Assembly (NCBI GenBank): GCA_012520505.1
Contig: JAAYOC010000017.1
Location: 164,536-228,535, forward strand
DNA length: 64,000 nt
Direction: 5' to 3'
Source: Oscillospiraceae bacterium
GTDB taxonomy: Bacteria > Bacillota > Clostridia > Oscillospirales > Acutalibacteraceae
In this document: positions 44,777 through 54,225 of the stretch, in pieces
Layout of the letters: each line of letters opens with the position of its first letter
Numbering within the stretch: position 1 is the first letter of the stretch
Translations under genes and position numbers: made by a program
The notes under the pieces: model-generated
What the model saw: the letters and a program-made list of their open reading frames with translations, nothing else
Database searches by the model: none
What the model was told of the DNA's origin: nothing

Positions 44777-45319
44777 ATGATAAAAGAGGTACTTTTAAAT
44801 AAGATTTTTAAACAAGATAAGAGAGTTAAAAGCCTTATGGATGTTAAAGTTTCAGACCTTATAGAACTCGGAATAAAAGCCATAACTCTTGATGCAGATA
44901 ATACAAGTTCGTACGATGGTACAACTACACCGTTACCAGGAGCAAGTGAATGGATTCAAAATGTAAAAGAAAATGGCATAAAAGTAATACTTCTTTCAAA
45001 TGCGTCTATGAAAAGAATAAAGCTTTTGGCTGACCAGTATGACGTTTTAGCAATAGGAATAGCTTTGAAACCATTACCTTTTGGATATCTTAGAGCAGTT
45101 ATAAAATTGCGTCTTAATCCATCTGAAATCTGTATGATAGGAGATCAACTTTTTACAGATATTATGGGAGCAAATTTAATTGGAATGAAGACGATTTATT
45201 GTAATCCGGTAGCGCTTGAAAAAAGAAAACTTGTAAGTTTTAAAATTAAACGTTACTTAGAAGATAAAATTTTTAAAATGCAAGAAGAAAAACAAAAAGA
45301 GCATGGTGATGCCGAATGA
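44777..45319 (+). CDS. yqeG: YqeG-family HAD phosphatase
   Basis: A 180-residue HAD protein. Motif I is TLDADNTSS, motif II ILLSNAS, and the C-terminal acidic motif is MIGDQLFTDIMGAN. The YqeG family (HAD IIIA) includes phosphatidylglycerophosphate phosphatases in some lineages; the substrate here is not certain. Its stop overlaps the following peptidase by four bases. Confidence 0.92.
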   Translation: MIKEVLLNKIFKQDKRVKSLMDVKVSDLIELGIKAITLDADNTSSYDGTTTPLPGASEWIQNVKENGIKVILLSNASMKRIKLLADQYDVLAIGIALKPLPFGYLRAVIKLRLNPSEICMIGDQLFTDIMGANLIGMKTIYCNPVALEKRKLVSFKIKRYLEDKIFKMQEEKQKEHGDAE

Positions 45320-46383
45320 AAATAAAAGCTTTATCAAACGTACTTAGGGAAGGGACCGTAGCATTAATTTCATCTGAAATTAATCGTTTTTATTTTACTG
45401 AATTTTTAACAACTAATGGCTTTTTAGTTGTAGGAAAAACAGGTGCAATTTTTATTACTGATGGTCGTTATATAGAATCTGCAAAAGCTGAATCGAAAGA
45501 ATGTGAAGTTGTTCTTCAAAAAGAAGGAGAAGAAGTTTTTGATCAGCTTCTTGAAATAATAAAATCTTTTGGAAAAGAAGTATTAATTGAAGCATCTAAA
45601 CTTTCAATTTCCTTGGGAGTAAAGTATGAAGAAAAGTTGAGTGATGTTGTTATAAATAAGACAGGTGAACTTGATGAAATAATTTCTTCACTTCGCATTG
45701 TAAAAAAACCGATTGAAATTGAAAAACTTGAAAGGGCACAACGAATTGCTGAAAAAGCTTTTGACAAAGTATTAGAGATTATCAAACCGGGTATTTTAGA
45801 GAAAGATATTGCCATTGAACTTGAATACCTTATGAAGAAAAATGGTGCAACAGACGTATCATTTGAAACGATAGTAGTTACAGGAGCTAATTCTTCAAAA
45901 CCACATGGCGTTCCCGGTATGACAGCGGTAAAAAATGGAGATTTTATAACCATTGATTTTGGCGCTGTTTTTGAAGGATATTGTTCTGATACAACCCGCA
46001 CAGTTGGAATTGGTAAAATAAGTGATGAGCAAAGAAAAGTTTACGATTTAGTTTTAAAAGCTCAGGAAGAAGGAATTAAAGCTTTAAGACCGGGGGCTTC
46101 TTGTCGGGAAATTGATGTCGTTTGTCGAGATATTATTTCAGCAGCAGGTTATCGTGAATATTTTTCTCATGGGACCGGTCATGGCGTAGGTGTAGAAATT
46201 CATGAAGCTCCAACTTTAAATGCTCATTCAAAGGAACATTTAAGACCTGGACATGTTGTTACTGTGGAACCGGGAATTTATTTACCAGGAAAATTTGGTG
46301 TACGCATTGAAGACATGCTATTTATCACTGAAACCGGGTATAAAAATTTTACAACTTTACCAAAGATGCTTACTATATTATAG
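45316..46383 (+). CDS. M24 Xaa-Pro aminopeptidase (YqhT-like)
   Basis: A 355-residue pitta-bread metallopeptidase. The N-terminal creatinase-type domain covers about 1-125. Metal ligands are seen in FITIDFGAVFEGYCSDTTRT (two Asp), HGTGHGVGVEIHE (His), TVEPGIY (Glu) and GVRIEDM (Glu). It releases the N-terminal residue before proline. Position immediately before efp is conserved in Firmicutes. Confidence 0.94.
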   Translation: MKIKALSNVLREGTVALISSEINRFYFTEFLTTNGFLVVGKTGAIFITDGRYIESAKAESKECEVVLQKEGEEVFDQLLEIIKSFGKEVLIEASKLSISLGVKYEEKLSDVVINKTGELDEIISSLRIVKKPIEIEKLERAQRIAEKAFDKVLEIIKPGILEKDIAIELEYLMKKNGATDVSFETIVVTGANSSKPHGVPGMTAVKNGDFITIDFGAVFEGYCSDTTRTVGIGKISDEQRKVYDLVLKAQEEGIKALRPGASCREIDVVCRDIISAAGYREYFSHGTGHGVGVEIHEAPTLNAHSKEHLRPGHVVTVEPGIYLPGKFGVRIEDMLFITETGYKNFTTLPKMLTIL

Positions 46384-46483
46384 TTATAAATAAGTCTTGA
46401 AAAAATATGGTTACTAATATACAATATACGCGAATAGTTTTGACTAGAAAATGCGTATACTTTTGGCTAAACGGAGGGTTATT

Positions 46484-47041
46484 ATGATTTCAGCAGGTGA
46501 TTTCAGAAACGGTGTAACATTTGAGGAAGACGGACAGGTCCTTCAGGTAGTTGAATTCCAACATGTTAAACCAGGAAAAGGAGCGGCTTTTGTCAGAACA
46601 AAAACTAAGAACGTTATCACAGGCGCAGTAGTAGAAAAAAGTTACAACCCAACATCAAAATTTCCAACAGCTTATATTGAGAGAAAAGATATGGAGTTTT
46701 CATATAAAGATGGTTCTCTTTATTATTTTATGGATCCGGAATCTTATGAACTTATTCCAATTAACGAAACAGAGCTTTCAGATAGTTTTAAGTTTATAAA
46801 AGAGAATATGGTATGTCGCGTACTTTCATACAAGGGTCAGGTTTTTGGTGTTGAACCACCAAATTTTGTAGAGCTTAAAGTTACACAGACTGACCCGGGT
46901 TTTAAAGGTGATACAGCTACAAATACTACGAAACCGGCTACACTTGAAACAGGCGCAGAAGTTAATGTTCCACTCTTTATTGATGAAGGTGAACTTATCC
47001 AAATCGATACAAGAACAGGCGAATATATGGGTCGTGCTTAA
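46484..47041 (+). CDS. efp: Elongation factor P
   Basis: A 185-residue three-domain protein. The loop that enters the peptidyl-transferase centre carries Lys in [10 protein letters not shown] (about residues 28-37). EF-P relieves stalling at polyproline. The ATG at 46484 has ACGGAGGG upstream; an earlier frame from 46451 contains that ribosome site and is not the start. No EpmA/EarP/YmfI-type modification gene is next to it. Confidence 0.97.
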   Translation: MISAGDFRNGVTFEEDGQVLQVVEFQHVKPGKGAAFVRTKTKNVITGAVVEKSYNPTSKFPTAYIERKDMEFSYKDGSLYYFMDPESYELIPINETELSDSFKFIKENMVCRVLSYKGQVFGVEPPNFVELKVTQTDPGFKGDTATNTTKPATLETGAEVNVPLFIDEGELIQIDTRTGEYMGRA

Positions 47042-47056
47042 TTGGAGGTTTTTAAA

Positions 47057-47509
47057 ATGACAGTAATTGAAAAAGTTGCTTATCTTAGAGGCCTTGCAGA
47101 AGGACTAAATTTAAATTCTGAGAAAGCTGAGACAAAAATGTTCGCTGCGATTATAGATGTTCTCGAAGATCTTGCGGATGAACAAATGGATATTGATGAT
47201 ACAATTGATATTATGGCACAGCAACTTGATGAGGTTGATGCGGATTTAGGAGATCTTGAAGAACTTATTTATATTGATTGTGATTGCGGTTGTCATGATG
47301 ACTTTGACTTTGATGATGATTATAATGGTCATCATTATGAAAAGGTAGCAGAGGGAACAGAAACGGAGTACTACGAAGTTGAATGCCCTGCTTGTCGCGA
47401 GACTATCTGTGTTGATGAAGGAATACTTTCTGAAGGCGGAATTGAATGTCCAAGCTGCGGAGAATCTCTTGAATTTGAAATTGATTTTGAAGAAGAGGCA
47501 GCTGAATAG
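47057..47509 (+). CDS. CD1247-domain protein with zinc-ribbon C-terminus
   Basis: A 150-residue protein. The N-terminal CD1247 domain (about 1-60) is helical (IEKVAYLRGLAEGLNL). A very acidic centre contains CDCGCHDDFDFDDD and an HH pair. The C-terminal zinc ribbon has CPACRE and CPSCGE. The family is typical of Clostridia and of unknown function; the Cys/His/Asp cluster suggests metal binding. I start at 47057, 8 bases after GGAGG. It shares a transcript with efp and is followed by a terminator. Confidence 0.85.
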   Translation: MTVIEKVAYLRGLAEGLNLNSEKAETKMFAAIIDVLEDLADEQMDIDDTIDIMAQQLDEVDADLGDLEELIYIDCDCGCHDDFDFDDDYNGHHYEKVAEGTETEYYEVECPACRETICVDEGILSEGGIECPSCGESLEFEIDFEEEAAE

Positions 47510-47522
47510 TTCGAAATGTCTT

Positions 47523-47552
47523 GGGCATCGACTATTTGTCGATGCCCTTTTT
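47523..47552 (+). terminator. Terminator after the CD1247-domain gene
   Basis: GGGCATCGAC (47523-47532) and GTCGATGCCC (47538-47547) pair perfectly around TATTT, followed by TTTTT. Confidence 0.92.
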
Positions 47553-47585
47553 AACCCATACCACTATTTTGACTGAGGTGCAAAT

Positions 47586-48182
47586 ATGAATTTAATTTTA
47601 GCTTCAAAATCCCCGAGAAGAATTAAAATTCTTGCAAGTGTTGGATATGATTTTACTATCGTAAATACGGAATTTGATGAAAAAAGTGTTGACTTAACTA
47701 TAGATCCGGTAAAAGGATTGGAAGAGATTGCTATGGGCAAAGCTGCTTCGGCTTATGAAAGTTTGCCGGCAATCCCTAAACTAGGTTCGGTTGTAATTGG
47801 AGCAGATACAATTGTAATGTGTGATGGTAAAATTATGCTCAAACCGAAAGATGAAGCTGAGGCAAGGAAAATGCTTAATTCTTTATCCGGAAGAAAGCAT
47901 GAGGTTTATACTTCGGTAGCTCTTGTTAGTGTAACTGAAAGAGATGTTTTTACAGAAAAAACAGATGTATATTTCTTTGACTTAACTGAAGAAGAAATAG
48001 AAAAATATATTAAAACCGGTGAGCCTATGGATAAGGCTGGTGCATATGGAATTCAAGGAAGAGGCGCAACTTTAGTTGAAAGAATAGAAGGAGACTATCT
48101 TAACGTAGTAGGTCTTCCGATTGCAAAAGTTGCACGTGCATTAAAAAATCACGATATCGAACTAAAGTTAAAGGAGATTTAA
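47586..48182 (+). CDS. maf: Nucleoside-triphosphate pyrophosphatase Maf
   Basis: A 198-residue protein. The N-terminal motif [12 protein letters not shown] is the Maf signature, and the catalytic segment is [13 protein letters not shown] with the later [12 protein letters not shown]. Maf proteins remove non-canonical or excess dTTP/UTP and are linked to septum control in Bacillus. It leads the mreBCD cluster, the conserved maf-mreB order, and ends one base before mreB. Confidence 0.95.
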   Translation: MNLILASKSPRRIKILASVGYDFTIVNTEFDEKSVDLTIDPVKGLEEIAMGKAASAYESLPAIPKLGSVVIGADTIVMCDGKIMLKPKDEAEARKMLNSLSGRKHEVYTSVALVSVTERDVFTEKTDVYFFDLTEEEIEKYIKTGEPMDKAGAYGIQGRGATLVERIEGDYLNVVGLPIAKVARALKNHDIELKLKEI

Positions 48183-48183
48183 A

Positions 48184-49203
48184 ATGTTGTTATTTACACA
48201 GGATATTGGAATTGACCTAGGTACAGCGAATACTCTTGTATTTGTTAAGGGAAAGGGAATTGTTATTAGAGAACCTTCTGTTGTTGCAGTTGATGTTCGT
48301 TCAAATCCCAATAAAGTTGTAGCGGTAGGCTCAGAAGCAAAACAGATGATTGGTAGAACTCCGGGTTCAATTACTGCAGTTCGTCCACTTAAAGACGGAG
48401 TTATTGCAGATTTTGATATTACTGCAGATATGCTCAAGGAATTTATTAAAAGAGCGATGAGTTCGTCTCCTCTTACAAGAGCACGCGTAATGATTTGTAT
48501 TCCATCCGGAGTTACCGAAGTTGAACGTAGGGCTGTACATGATGCAGCTCGTTCAGCGGGAGCAAGGCAGGTTTCTCTTATTGAGGAGCCAATGGCAGCA
48601 GCAATTGGAGCGGGTCTTCCTGTATCTGAAGCAACAGGTTCAATGATTGTAAACATTGGTGGTGGTACTGCTGAAGTTGCAGTTATCTCACTTGGTGATA
48701 TTGTTACATCATGTTCTGCAAGAGTTGCCGGTGACAATTTTGACGATTCAATCATTGCATATGTAAAGAGAAAATATAATCTACTCATCGGTGAACGTAC
48801 AGCTGAGGAAATTAAAATAAAAATCGGTTCAGCTTACCCATATGAAGGTGAAGGCGCACTTGATATTAAAGGAAGAAACTTAGTTGATGGTCTTCCAAAA
48901 AATGTTGAAATTACTTCAGAAGAAGTTAGAGAAGCTTTAGCTGACAGTGTAAATTTGGTTTTAGATGCGATTCGTTCTACACTTGAAAAAACACCACCGG
49001 AGCTTGCGGCTGATATTATTGACCAAGGTATTATGCTTTCGGGTGGTGGTGCGCTTCTTCGCGGATTAGATAGACTCATTTCTGCTGAAACAGGAATTCC
49101 GGTTAATGTTGCTGAAAATCCACTTGATTGCGTTGTTGATGGTACAGGCATTTGTCTTGAAAATGATATGCTCAGTCTTACAAGCACAAAGAATTATGAC
49201 TAA
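48184..49203 (+). CDS. mreB: Rod-shape-determining actin homologue MreB
   Basis: A 339-residue actin-fold ATPase. Phosphate 1 is [15 protein letters not shown] at 7-21, phosphate 2 is [17 protein letters not shown], and the adenosine motif is [14 protein letters not shown]. It directs lateral cell-wall synthesis with MreC, MreD and PBP2, all downstream. A U-tract hairpin separates mreB from mreC, so relative levels may be set by attenuation. Confidence 0.97.
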   Translation: MLLFTQDIGIDLGTANTLVFVKGKGIVIREPSVVAVDVRSNPNKVVAVGSEAKQMIGRTPGSITAVRPLKDGVIADFDITADMLKEFIKRAMSSSPLTRARVMICIPSGVTEVERRAVHDAARSAGARQVSLIEEPMAAAIGAGLPVSEATGSMIVNIGGGTAEVAVISLGDIVTSCSARVAGDNFDDSIIAYVKRKYNLLIGERTAEEIKIKIGSAYPYEGEGALDIKGRNLVDGLPKNVEITSEEVREALADSVNLVLDAIRSTLEKTPPELAADIIDQGIMLSGGGALLRGLDRLISAETGIPVNVAENPLDCVVDGTGICLENDMLSLTSTKNYD

Positions 49204-49212
49204 GGAAAGAAT

Positions 49213-49240
49213 AAAGGGGTTTTTGTAAAAACCCCTTTTA
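49213..49240 (+). terminator. mreB-mreC hairpin (attenuator-like)
   Basis: AAAGGGGTTTTT (49213-49224) pairs with AAAAACCCCTTTT (49227-49239). The 3' arm ends in TTTT. It lies between co-directional genes and probably lowers transcription into mreC rather than ending it. Confidence 0.7.
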
Positions 49241-49263
49241 ACTCTGTCTAAGGTGGTAAATTT

Positions 49264-50142
49264 ATGAAGCGTTTTATAAAAACAACATGGTTCAAAGTAC
49301 TCATAGCGGTACTTTGTATTCTTTTAATTTTTGTAATTATTGCAATTGCAACCAAAGGTGGCAGCTCGCCGCTATCAACTGCTGTTGGAACAGTTACAGA
49401 ACCTTTGGCAAGAGCTTCTTCTGCTGTTGGAAGAGGGTTTGTAAAGATTTCAAATATATTTACATCTTCAGAAAAATATGAAAAACAGATAAAAGACCTA
49501 AAAGAAGAAATTGCAGGCTATCAATCTAAACTTGCAGACTATGAACAAACAAAACAAAAGCTTGCGCTTTATGAAGGTGCCTTAGGTATAAAAGAAGTAA
49601 ATCCTGATTATGAGTTCGTTCCGGCTATTGTAATTGGTAAAGATGCAAGTAGTTCTTTTACGACATTTACTTTTAACAAGGGTTCAAAGGATGGTGTTGA
49701 AAAGAACGATCCGGTGATTTATGGAGAAGGTCAATTAATTGGTGTGGTAACTAAGGTTTCTGTAACTTATTGTGTGGTATCGACTATTTTAGATCCTAAT
49801 GTCAGCCTTGGTGCTTATGAGGTGAGAACAAGAGAAACCGGGTTTTTGACAAATAATGCATCACTCGCAAAAGAAGGGCTTTGTAGACTTTCTGCTCTTG
49901 AAAGAACTACAGCAATTGCACCTGGTGGTATTGTTTGTACTACCGGTGTTGGTGGTGTTTATCCAAGAGATTTAATTGTAGGTACGGTAAAAGAAGTCAG
50001 AAATGATGAGCACGATGTTTCTTCCTATGCTATTATTCAGCCGGCAGCAGATATTGATGGTTTAGAAGATGCTTTAATACTAATCAATTTTGATGGTCGT
50101 GATGAGCAAGCAACGGTGACACCAACGGAAACCGAAAAATAA
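49264..50142 (+). CDS. mreC: Rod-shape-determining protein MreC
   Basis: A 292-residue bitopic protein. One N-terminal membrane segment lies at about 10-29, a coiled coil at about 70-105 (YEKQIKDLKEEIAGYQSKLADYEQ), and a beta-rich extracellular part contains the duplicated small-barrel fold. It bridges MreB to PBP2 outside the membrane. It is followed by mreD after 13 bases. Confidence 0.95.
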   Translation: MKRFIKTTWFKVLIAVLCILLIFVIIAIATKGGSSPLSTAVGTVTEPLARASSAVGRGFVKISNIFTSSEKYEKQIKDLKEEIAGYQSKLADYEQTKQKLALYEGALGIKEVNPDYEFVPAIVIGKDASSSFTTFTFNKGSKDGVEKNDPVIYGEGQLIGVVTKVSVTYCVVSTILDPNVSLGAYEVRTRETGFLTNNASLAKEGLCRLSALERTTAIAPGGIVCTTGVGGVYPRDLIVGTVKEVRNDEHDVSSYAIIQPAADIDGLEDALILINFDGRDEQATVTPTETEK

Positions 50143-50155
50143 TAGAGGATATTTA

Positions 50156-50704
50156 ATGAAGTACTCAGTTTCAAACACAAAAAAGAAAGTATATATAAGG
50201 CGCATTGTGTTTGTTATATCAATAATGATTTTTGCAATGCTACAGAACACACCAAATATGTTTCCAAGTATAATTGGTGCAAATGCTATTTTACTTGTCC
50301 CTTTAGTTTGTTGTATTTCAATGTTCGAAAACGATTTAACAGCAACTTTTTTTGGAATTTTTGCCGGTGTTCTGTCTGATATAGTTGTTTCAATGGGCGA
50401 TGGATTTAATGCTGTTTTTTATATGTTTATGGCTTCAACCATAAGCATTTTGATTACATATTTTATGAGAAACAATTTGTCTACAGCATTACTTTTATGT
50501 GGTTGTTCAATACTTCTTTATACGTTTCTTCATTGGTTATTTTTTGTGATTTTTAGAGGTGTTGAAGGAGGAGGAGCATTGTTTTTCTCTTTCTATTTAC
50601 CAACTGCAATTTATACATTTTCATTTGTTCCTCTTATTTACTTTGTACTTAGAACTTTCCTTAGGAATCTTAGAGATAAATATGTGAATAAGAGCAGAAC
50701 ATAA
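50156..50704 (+). CDS. mreD: Rod-shape-determining protein MreD
   Basis: A 182-residue protein with about five hydrophobic segments (near 14-35, 43-60, 64-85, 100-120 and 140-165), the MreD pattern. It is an integral membrane partner of MreC and RodA. Sequence conservation in this family is low, so the call relies on topology and on position between mreC and the PBP2 gene. Confidence 0.9.
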   Translation: MKYSVSNTKKKVYIRRIVFVISIMIFAMLQNTPNMFPSIIGANAILLVPLVCCISMFENDLTATFFGIFAGVLSDIVVSMGDGFNAVFYMFMASTISILITYFMRNNLSTALLLCGCSILLYTFLHWLFFVIFRGVEGGGALFFSFYLPTAIYTFSFVPLIYFVLRTFLRNLRDKYVNKSRT

Positions 50705-50751
50705 CAGGTATAGTAAAGTATAAATACTAAAAATTTTGAGGAGGGGAGTGT

Positions 50752-52860
50752 ATGAAAAATCAGAAAGTTCAAAAAAACAGACCACGTATTCTTGGTATAT
50801 TTTTTGTCTTGATGATTATAGTTTTTATTAGTACCCTCACAAAGATACAGCTTATTGATAAAGATAAATATGCGAGAAGCACGATAAAATCTTACGATAT
50901 TGTTGTAGATGCGGCTCGTGGTGAAATATATGATCGAATTGGAAAGCCCCTTGTTACAAACAGACAGGGCAACTCACTTGTTTTTAATGCGATTTATTTC
51001 CCGGAAGAACAATCTAAAAGAAATGAGATTATTCTTTCTTTGATTAAACTTTTTGAATCAAATAATCAAGAATATAATGATACTCTTCCAATTATGTTAA
51101 ACGGAGACGGTACTTATTCTTACGTAGGGAATAAAGAAAAAGATATCGAATGGCTTAAGTCGGAAGAAATGCTTAATCTTAATGATTATGCAACAGCTGA
51201 AAATTGTATGACAGCTTTGGTTGAACGTTATAGCCTTAAAGATTATAGCAAAGCAGATGCTATAAAAATTGCTTCTGTATGTGCAGAAATGAGGCGCATT
51301 GGGTTTAGCAAAACAAGAGTTTATACTTTTGCATCAGATGTACCAACAGACTTAGTTGCAATAGTAAAGGAAAACGGTAGTTTTTATCAAGGTGTTGAAA
51401 ATTCAGTTGTGCCATATAGGGAATATACAGATGGTTCCATTGCTCCACACATTTTAGGACGAGCAGGAAATATTTCAAGAGAAGTTTATTTGGCAAAACA
51501 GGAAGAACTAAAGAAAGCTTTAACACAAGCTGAAGAGGAAAAGGCAACGGAAGATGAAATAGCGACAATTAAACGAAATCAGTATACACTAACGGATACT
51601 ATTGGAAATAGTGGTCTTGAATATAGTATGGAATCATATCTTCGTGGAACAAGAGGTTTAAAGAGAGTATCAATAGATTCTGAAGGTACAATTACGGAAA
51701 ATTTTATTGTTGAACCAAAACAAGGAGCAGTAATAATCTCGACACTTGATGCTGACCTTCAAAAAGTCGCTCAAGAAGCTCTTAAGAGAAGAGTAGATTC
51801 TCTTAATGTTAAGACGTTACTCCCATATGTTGGAGCTGCCGTTGTGGTCATGAATGTTAATACGGGAGAAGTTTTAGCAGCGGCAACATATCCTTCGTAT
51901 GACAATTCAACATGGAAAGAAAACTATGATATTTGGGCAGCTAATCCTAATGCTCCGTTTATGAACAGAGCTTTTGTAAGCACGTATGAGCCGGGTTCAA
52001 CATTTAAACCTTGTGTTGCAATTGCGGCACTTGAAGAAAAAACTATTACATCTTCTTTTACTTGGAATTGCAACGGTTATTATCCTTATCTTGATCATGT
52101 GTTCACTTGTGCACATAAAAAAGCTCATGGTGTAAATAATGTAACGGGTGCACTTAATGATTCTTGCAACTGTTTCTTTTTTGAAACGGGTCGGCTTTTA
52201 GGTATTGAAAAAATGAATCAATGGTCAACAGCTTTTGGTTTTGGGCAAAAAACAGGTGTTGAAGTTGCAGAATCAACGGGAGTTCTTGCCGGTATTCAGT
52301 ATAGAGAATCTCAAGGTGGAACGTGGCATCCGGGTGATACGATTCAGGCGGCAATCGGTCAGTCAGATAACCAGTTTACACTTTTGCAACTTTGCAATTC
52401 CTGTGCAATAATTGCAAATGGTGGAACGCGTTATATTCCACATGTTGTTAAAGCTATAATGACGGATGATTTTTCCAAAACTATTCTTGAAAAGAAACCG
52501 GAAGTTGCAGTAGAACTGGATATAAGTCAACATACGTTAAATCTTGTTCGCAAAGGAATGTATCTTGTCGGCACAGAAGGTTTTTGTGCAAAGGCTTTTG
52601 CAAATCTTCCTGTAGTTGCAGCTGCAAAAACAGGTACATCTGAGGTTAAGAAAATTATTGGTGGTAAGTTGATTGAAGGAAACAACGGATTTCTTATTTC
52701 ATATGCACCATATGAAAATCCTGAAATTGCAATAGCAATTGTAGTTGAAACTGCTGATACAGGTAGTCTCACGGCCTCAGTTGCTGCAGATATTTATAAA
52801 TATTATTTTTCAGAAAAGGATATTGAAACAATTCAACAGTATTCACAACTATTATCATAG
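50752..52860 (+). CDS. mrdA: Penicillin-binding protein 2 (elongasome transpeptidase)
   Basis: A 702-residue class B PBP. A single membrane anchor lies at about 13-33, a dimerisation/pedestal region begins ARGEIYDRIGKPLV (about 55-68), and the transpeptidase carries Ser416 and Lys419 in GSTFK, Ser471-x-Asn473 and Lys626-Thr-Gly in AAKTGTSE. It cross-links peptidoglycan during elongation. Position after mreD identifies it as PBP2/MrdA rather than the division enzyme FtsI. No PASTA repeats are present. Confidence 0.94.
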   Translation: MKNQKVQKNRPRILGIFFVLMIIVFISTLTKIQLIDKDKYARSTIKSYDIVVDAARGEIYDRIGKPLVTNRQGNSLVFNAIYFPEEQSKRNEIILSLIKLFESNNQEYNDTLPIMLNGDGTYSYVGNKEKDIEWLKSEEMLNLNDYATAENCMTALVERYSLKDYSKADAIKIASVCAEMRRIGFSKTRVYTFASDVPTDLVAIVKENGSFYQGVENSVVPYREYTDGSIAPHILGRAGNISREVYLAKQEELKKALTQAEEEKATEDEIATIKRNQYTLTDTIGNSGLEYSMESYLRGTRGLKRVSIDSEGTITENFIVEPKQGAVIISTLDADLQKVAQEALKRRVDSLNVKTLLPYVGAAVVVMNVNTGEVLAAATYPSYDNSTWKENYDIWAANPNAPFMNRAFVSTYEPGSTFKPCVAIAALEEKTITSSFTWNCNGYYPYLDHVFTCAHKKAHGVNNVTGALNDSCNCFFFETGRLLGIEKMNQWSTAFGFGQKTGVEVAESTGVLAGIQYRESQGGTWHPGDTIQAAIGQSDNQFTLLQLCNSCAIIANGGTRYIPHVVKAIMTDDFSKTILEKKPEVAVELDISQHTLNLVRKGMYLVGTEGFCAKAFANLPVVAAAKTGTSEVKKIIGGKLIEGNNGFLISYAPYENPEIAIAIVVETADTGSLTASVAADIYKYYFSEKDIETIQQYSQLLS

Positions 52861-52868
52861 GTGGTAGC

Positions 52869-53597
52869 ATGAAAAACACTAAAGCAAAAAAGATTCTTTT
52901 TACATCTGGAAAGGGCGGAGTTGGTAAATCTACGCTCTCGACTACCTTTGCAAAACTTCTTTGCGAACAGGATAAAAAGGTCTTAATGATTGATTTTGAT
53001 GCTTCTCTTAGAACTCTTGATATTATGCTTTCTGTCAGCAATGTGGTTCTTTATGACTGGGGCGATGTATTAAACGCAAATTGTGATTCTTTAGATGCTT
53101 TGATTACCACAAGCGGTCCTAAGCTTTTAGCTGCTCCTTTGGAAAAAGTGGAACTTACGAAGGAACGTATTAGACGACTTATTTCATATTACGAAGATAG
53201 GTTTGATTATATCATTTTGGATTGTCCGGCAGGCGTTGGAGAAATTTTTGACTTAACTTTGCATATTGCTGATATAGCAATAATAATTTCAACGCCTGAC
53301 CTTGTTTGCGTACGTTCAGCTGCTGTGGCTGGAAGAAAGGCAAAAGATGCAGGTGTTGAAGCAAGACTTTTAATAAATAGATTTAAAAAAATTATTATGG
53401 CAAATGGTAAAGCCTTAAATATTGACGAGGTAATTGACGCTACAGGGATTCAGCTTATAGGTGTTATACCGGAAGATCTCCAATTATCTCTATCGATTTT
53501 AAACGGTGAACTTTTAGATCCTTCAACTAGAGGAGTTAGAGCGATGACACGAGTAGTAAGAAGGCTTAACGGTGAACAAGTACCATTAAAAATATAG
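52869..53597 (+). CDS. minD: MinD-like ATPase lacking the membrane-targeting tail
   Basis: A 242-residue deviant Walker ATPase. SGKGGVGKST is at 13-22, DFDASLRTLDIML is the switch I-type segment, and LDCPAGVGE is switch II. The C-terminal RRLNGEQVPLKI aligns with the RRILGESVPL segment of Bacillus MinD, after which normal MinD continues about 20 residues to an amphipathic membrane helix; that helix is missing. In Clostridia this locus usually has minC, minD, minE and rodA; here only this gene remains. It may have a role other than division-site selection. It begins 8 bases after PBP2. Confidence 0.8.
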   Translation: MKNTKAKKILFTSGKGGVGKSTLSTTFAKLLCEQDKKVLMIDFDASLRTLDIMLSVSNVVLYDWGDVLNANCDSLDALITTSGPKLLAAPLEKVELTKERIRRLISYYEDRFDYIILDCPAGVGEIFDLTLHIADIAIIISTPDLVCVRSAAVAGRKAKDAGVEARLLINRFKKIIMANGKALNIDEVIDATGIQLIGVIPEDLQLSLSILNGELLDPSTRGVRAMTRVVRRLNGEQVPLKI

Positions 53598-53618
53598 TCA
53601 ATTCTTACTAAAGGTTAG

Positions 53619-53647
53619 TTGAACAACTTTTTATTTTATGCTAGAAT
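53619..53647 (+). promoter_or_regulatory. mgsA promoter
   Basis: TTGAAC at 53619-53624 and TAGAAT at 53642-53647, 17-base spacer, in the 88-base gap before mgsA. It suggests mgsA is expressed separately from the mre operon. Confidence 0.6.
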
Positions 53648-53685
53648 GATAAATGTTAATGAGGCAATTTAGGAGGCAAAAGAGT

Positions 53686-54093
53686 ATGAACATAGCATTG
53701 ATTGCACATGATGTCAAAAAAGAACTTATGACCCAATTTTGCATTGCGTATTGTGGAATTTTGTCAAAACATACCATTTGTGCAACAGGTACAACAGGAA
53801 AAATTGTATCGGAGGCTACCGGACTTGAAATACAGAGATTTTTAAGTGGTGCCCAAGGTGGCGAGCAACAGATTGCCTCTCGTATTGCTTGTAATGAAAT
53901 TGATTTATTACTTATGTTTGGGGATTCTCTTAATCCAAAACCAAATGAGCCAAATGAAATTAATCTTTTAAGACTTTGTAATGTTCATAATATTCCGGTT
54001 GCAACTAATATTGCTACAGCAGAGGCTCTCATTCATTCTCTTGCACGTGGCGACCTTGATTGGAGAGATATTGTAAATCCAAAGAATAATTAA
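53686..54093 (+). CDS. mgsA: Methylglyoxal synthase
   Basis: A 135-residue MGS-fold protein. The N-terminus IALIAHDVKKELM, the phosphate-binding CATGTTGKI and the catalytic SGAQGGEQQIASRI match the family. It converts dihydroxyacetone phosphate to methylglyoxal and phosphate, a safety valve for sugar-phosphate overload. The DHAP could come from the aldolase operon, but that is inference. I start at 53686, 9 bases after AGGAGG. Position after the mre/min cluster is common in Clostridia. Confidence 0.95.
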   Translation: MNIALIAHDVKKELMTQFCIAYCGILSKHTICATGTTGKIVSEATGLEIQRFLSGAQGGEQQIASRIACNEIDLLLMFGDSLNPKPNEPNEINLLRLCNVHNIPVATNIATAEALIHSLARGDLDWRDIVNPKNN

Positions 54094-54126
54094 AAATATA
54101 TAAACATATAAACAATTTATAATGTT

Positions 54127-54165
54127 AAACTCGCAAGTACTTTTCAAAAGCACTTGCGAGTTTTA
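54127..54165. terminator. Bidirectional terminator between mgsA and the GH3 gene
   Basis: AAACTCGCAAGT (54127-54138) pairs with ACTTGCGAGTTT (54152-54163), with a second inner stem CTTTT/AAAAG. T-runs follow on the plus strand; on the minus strand a run of U is less clear. Confidence 0.85.
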
Positions 54166-54225
54166 AATTGTTTTTATCAAAGATTAGTTTTGCTTATTGT
54201 TGTTTTTCAAAATAGCTTTAAAAGA

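Noticed and set aside
46364..46425. Possible 3'-end duplication after the M24 peptidase (ATGCTTACTATAT and ATGGTTACTAATAT)
   Set aside because: Short, gapped and AT-rich; not distinguishable from chance.
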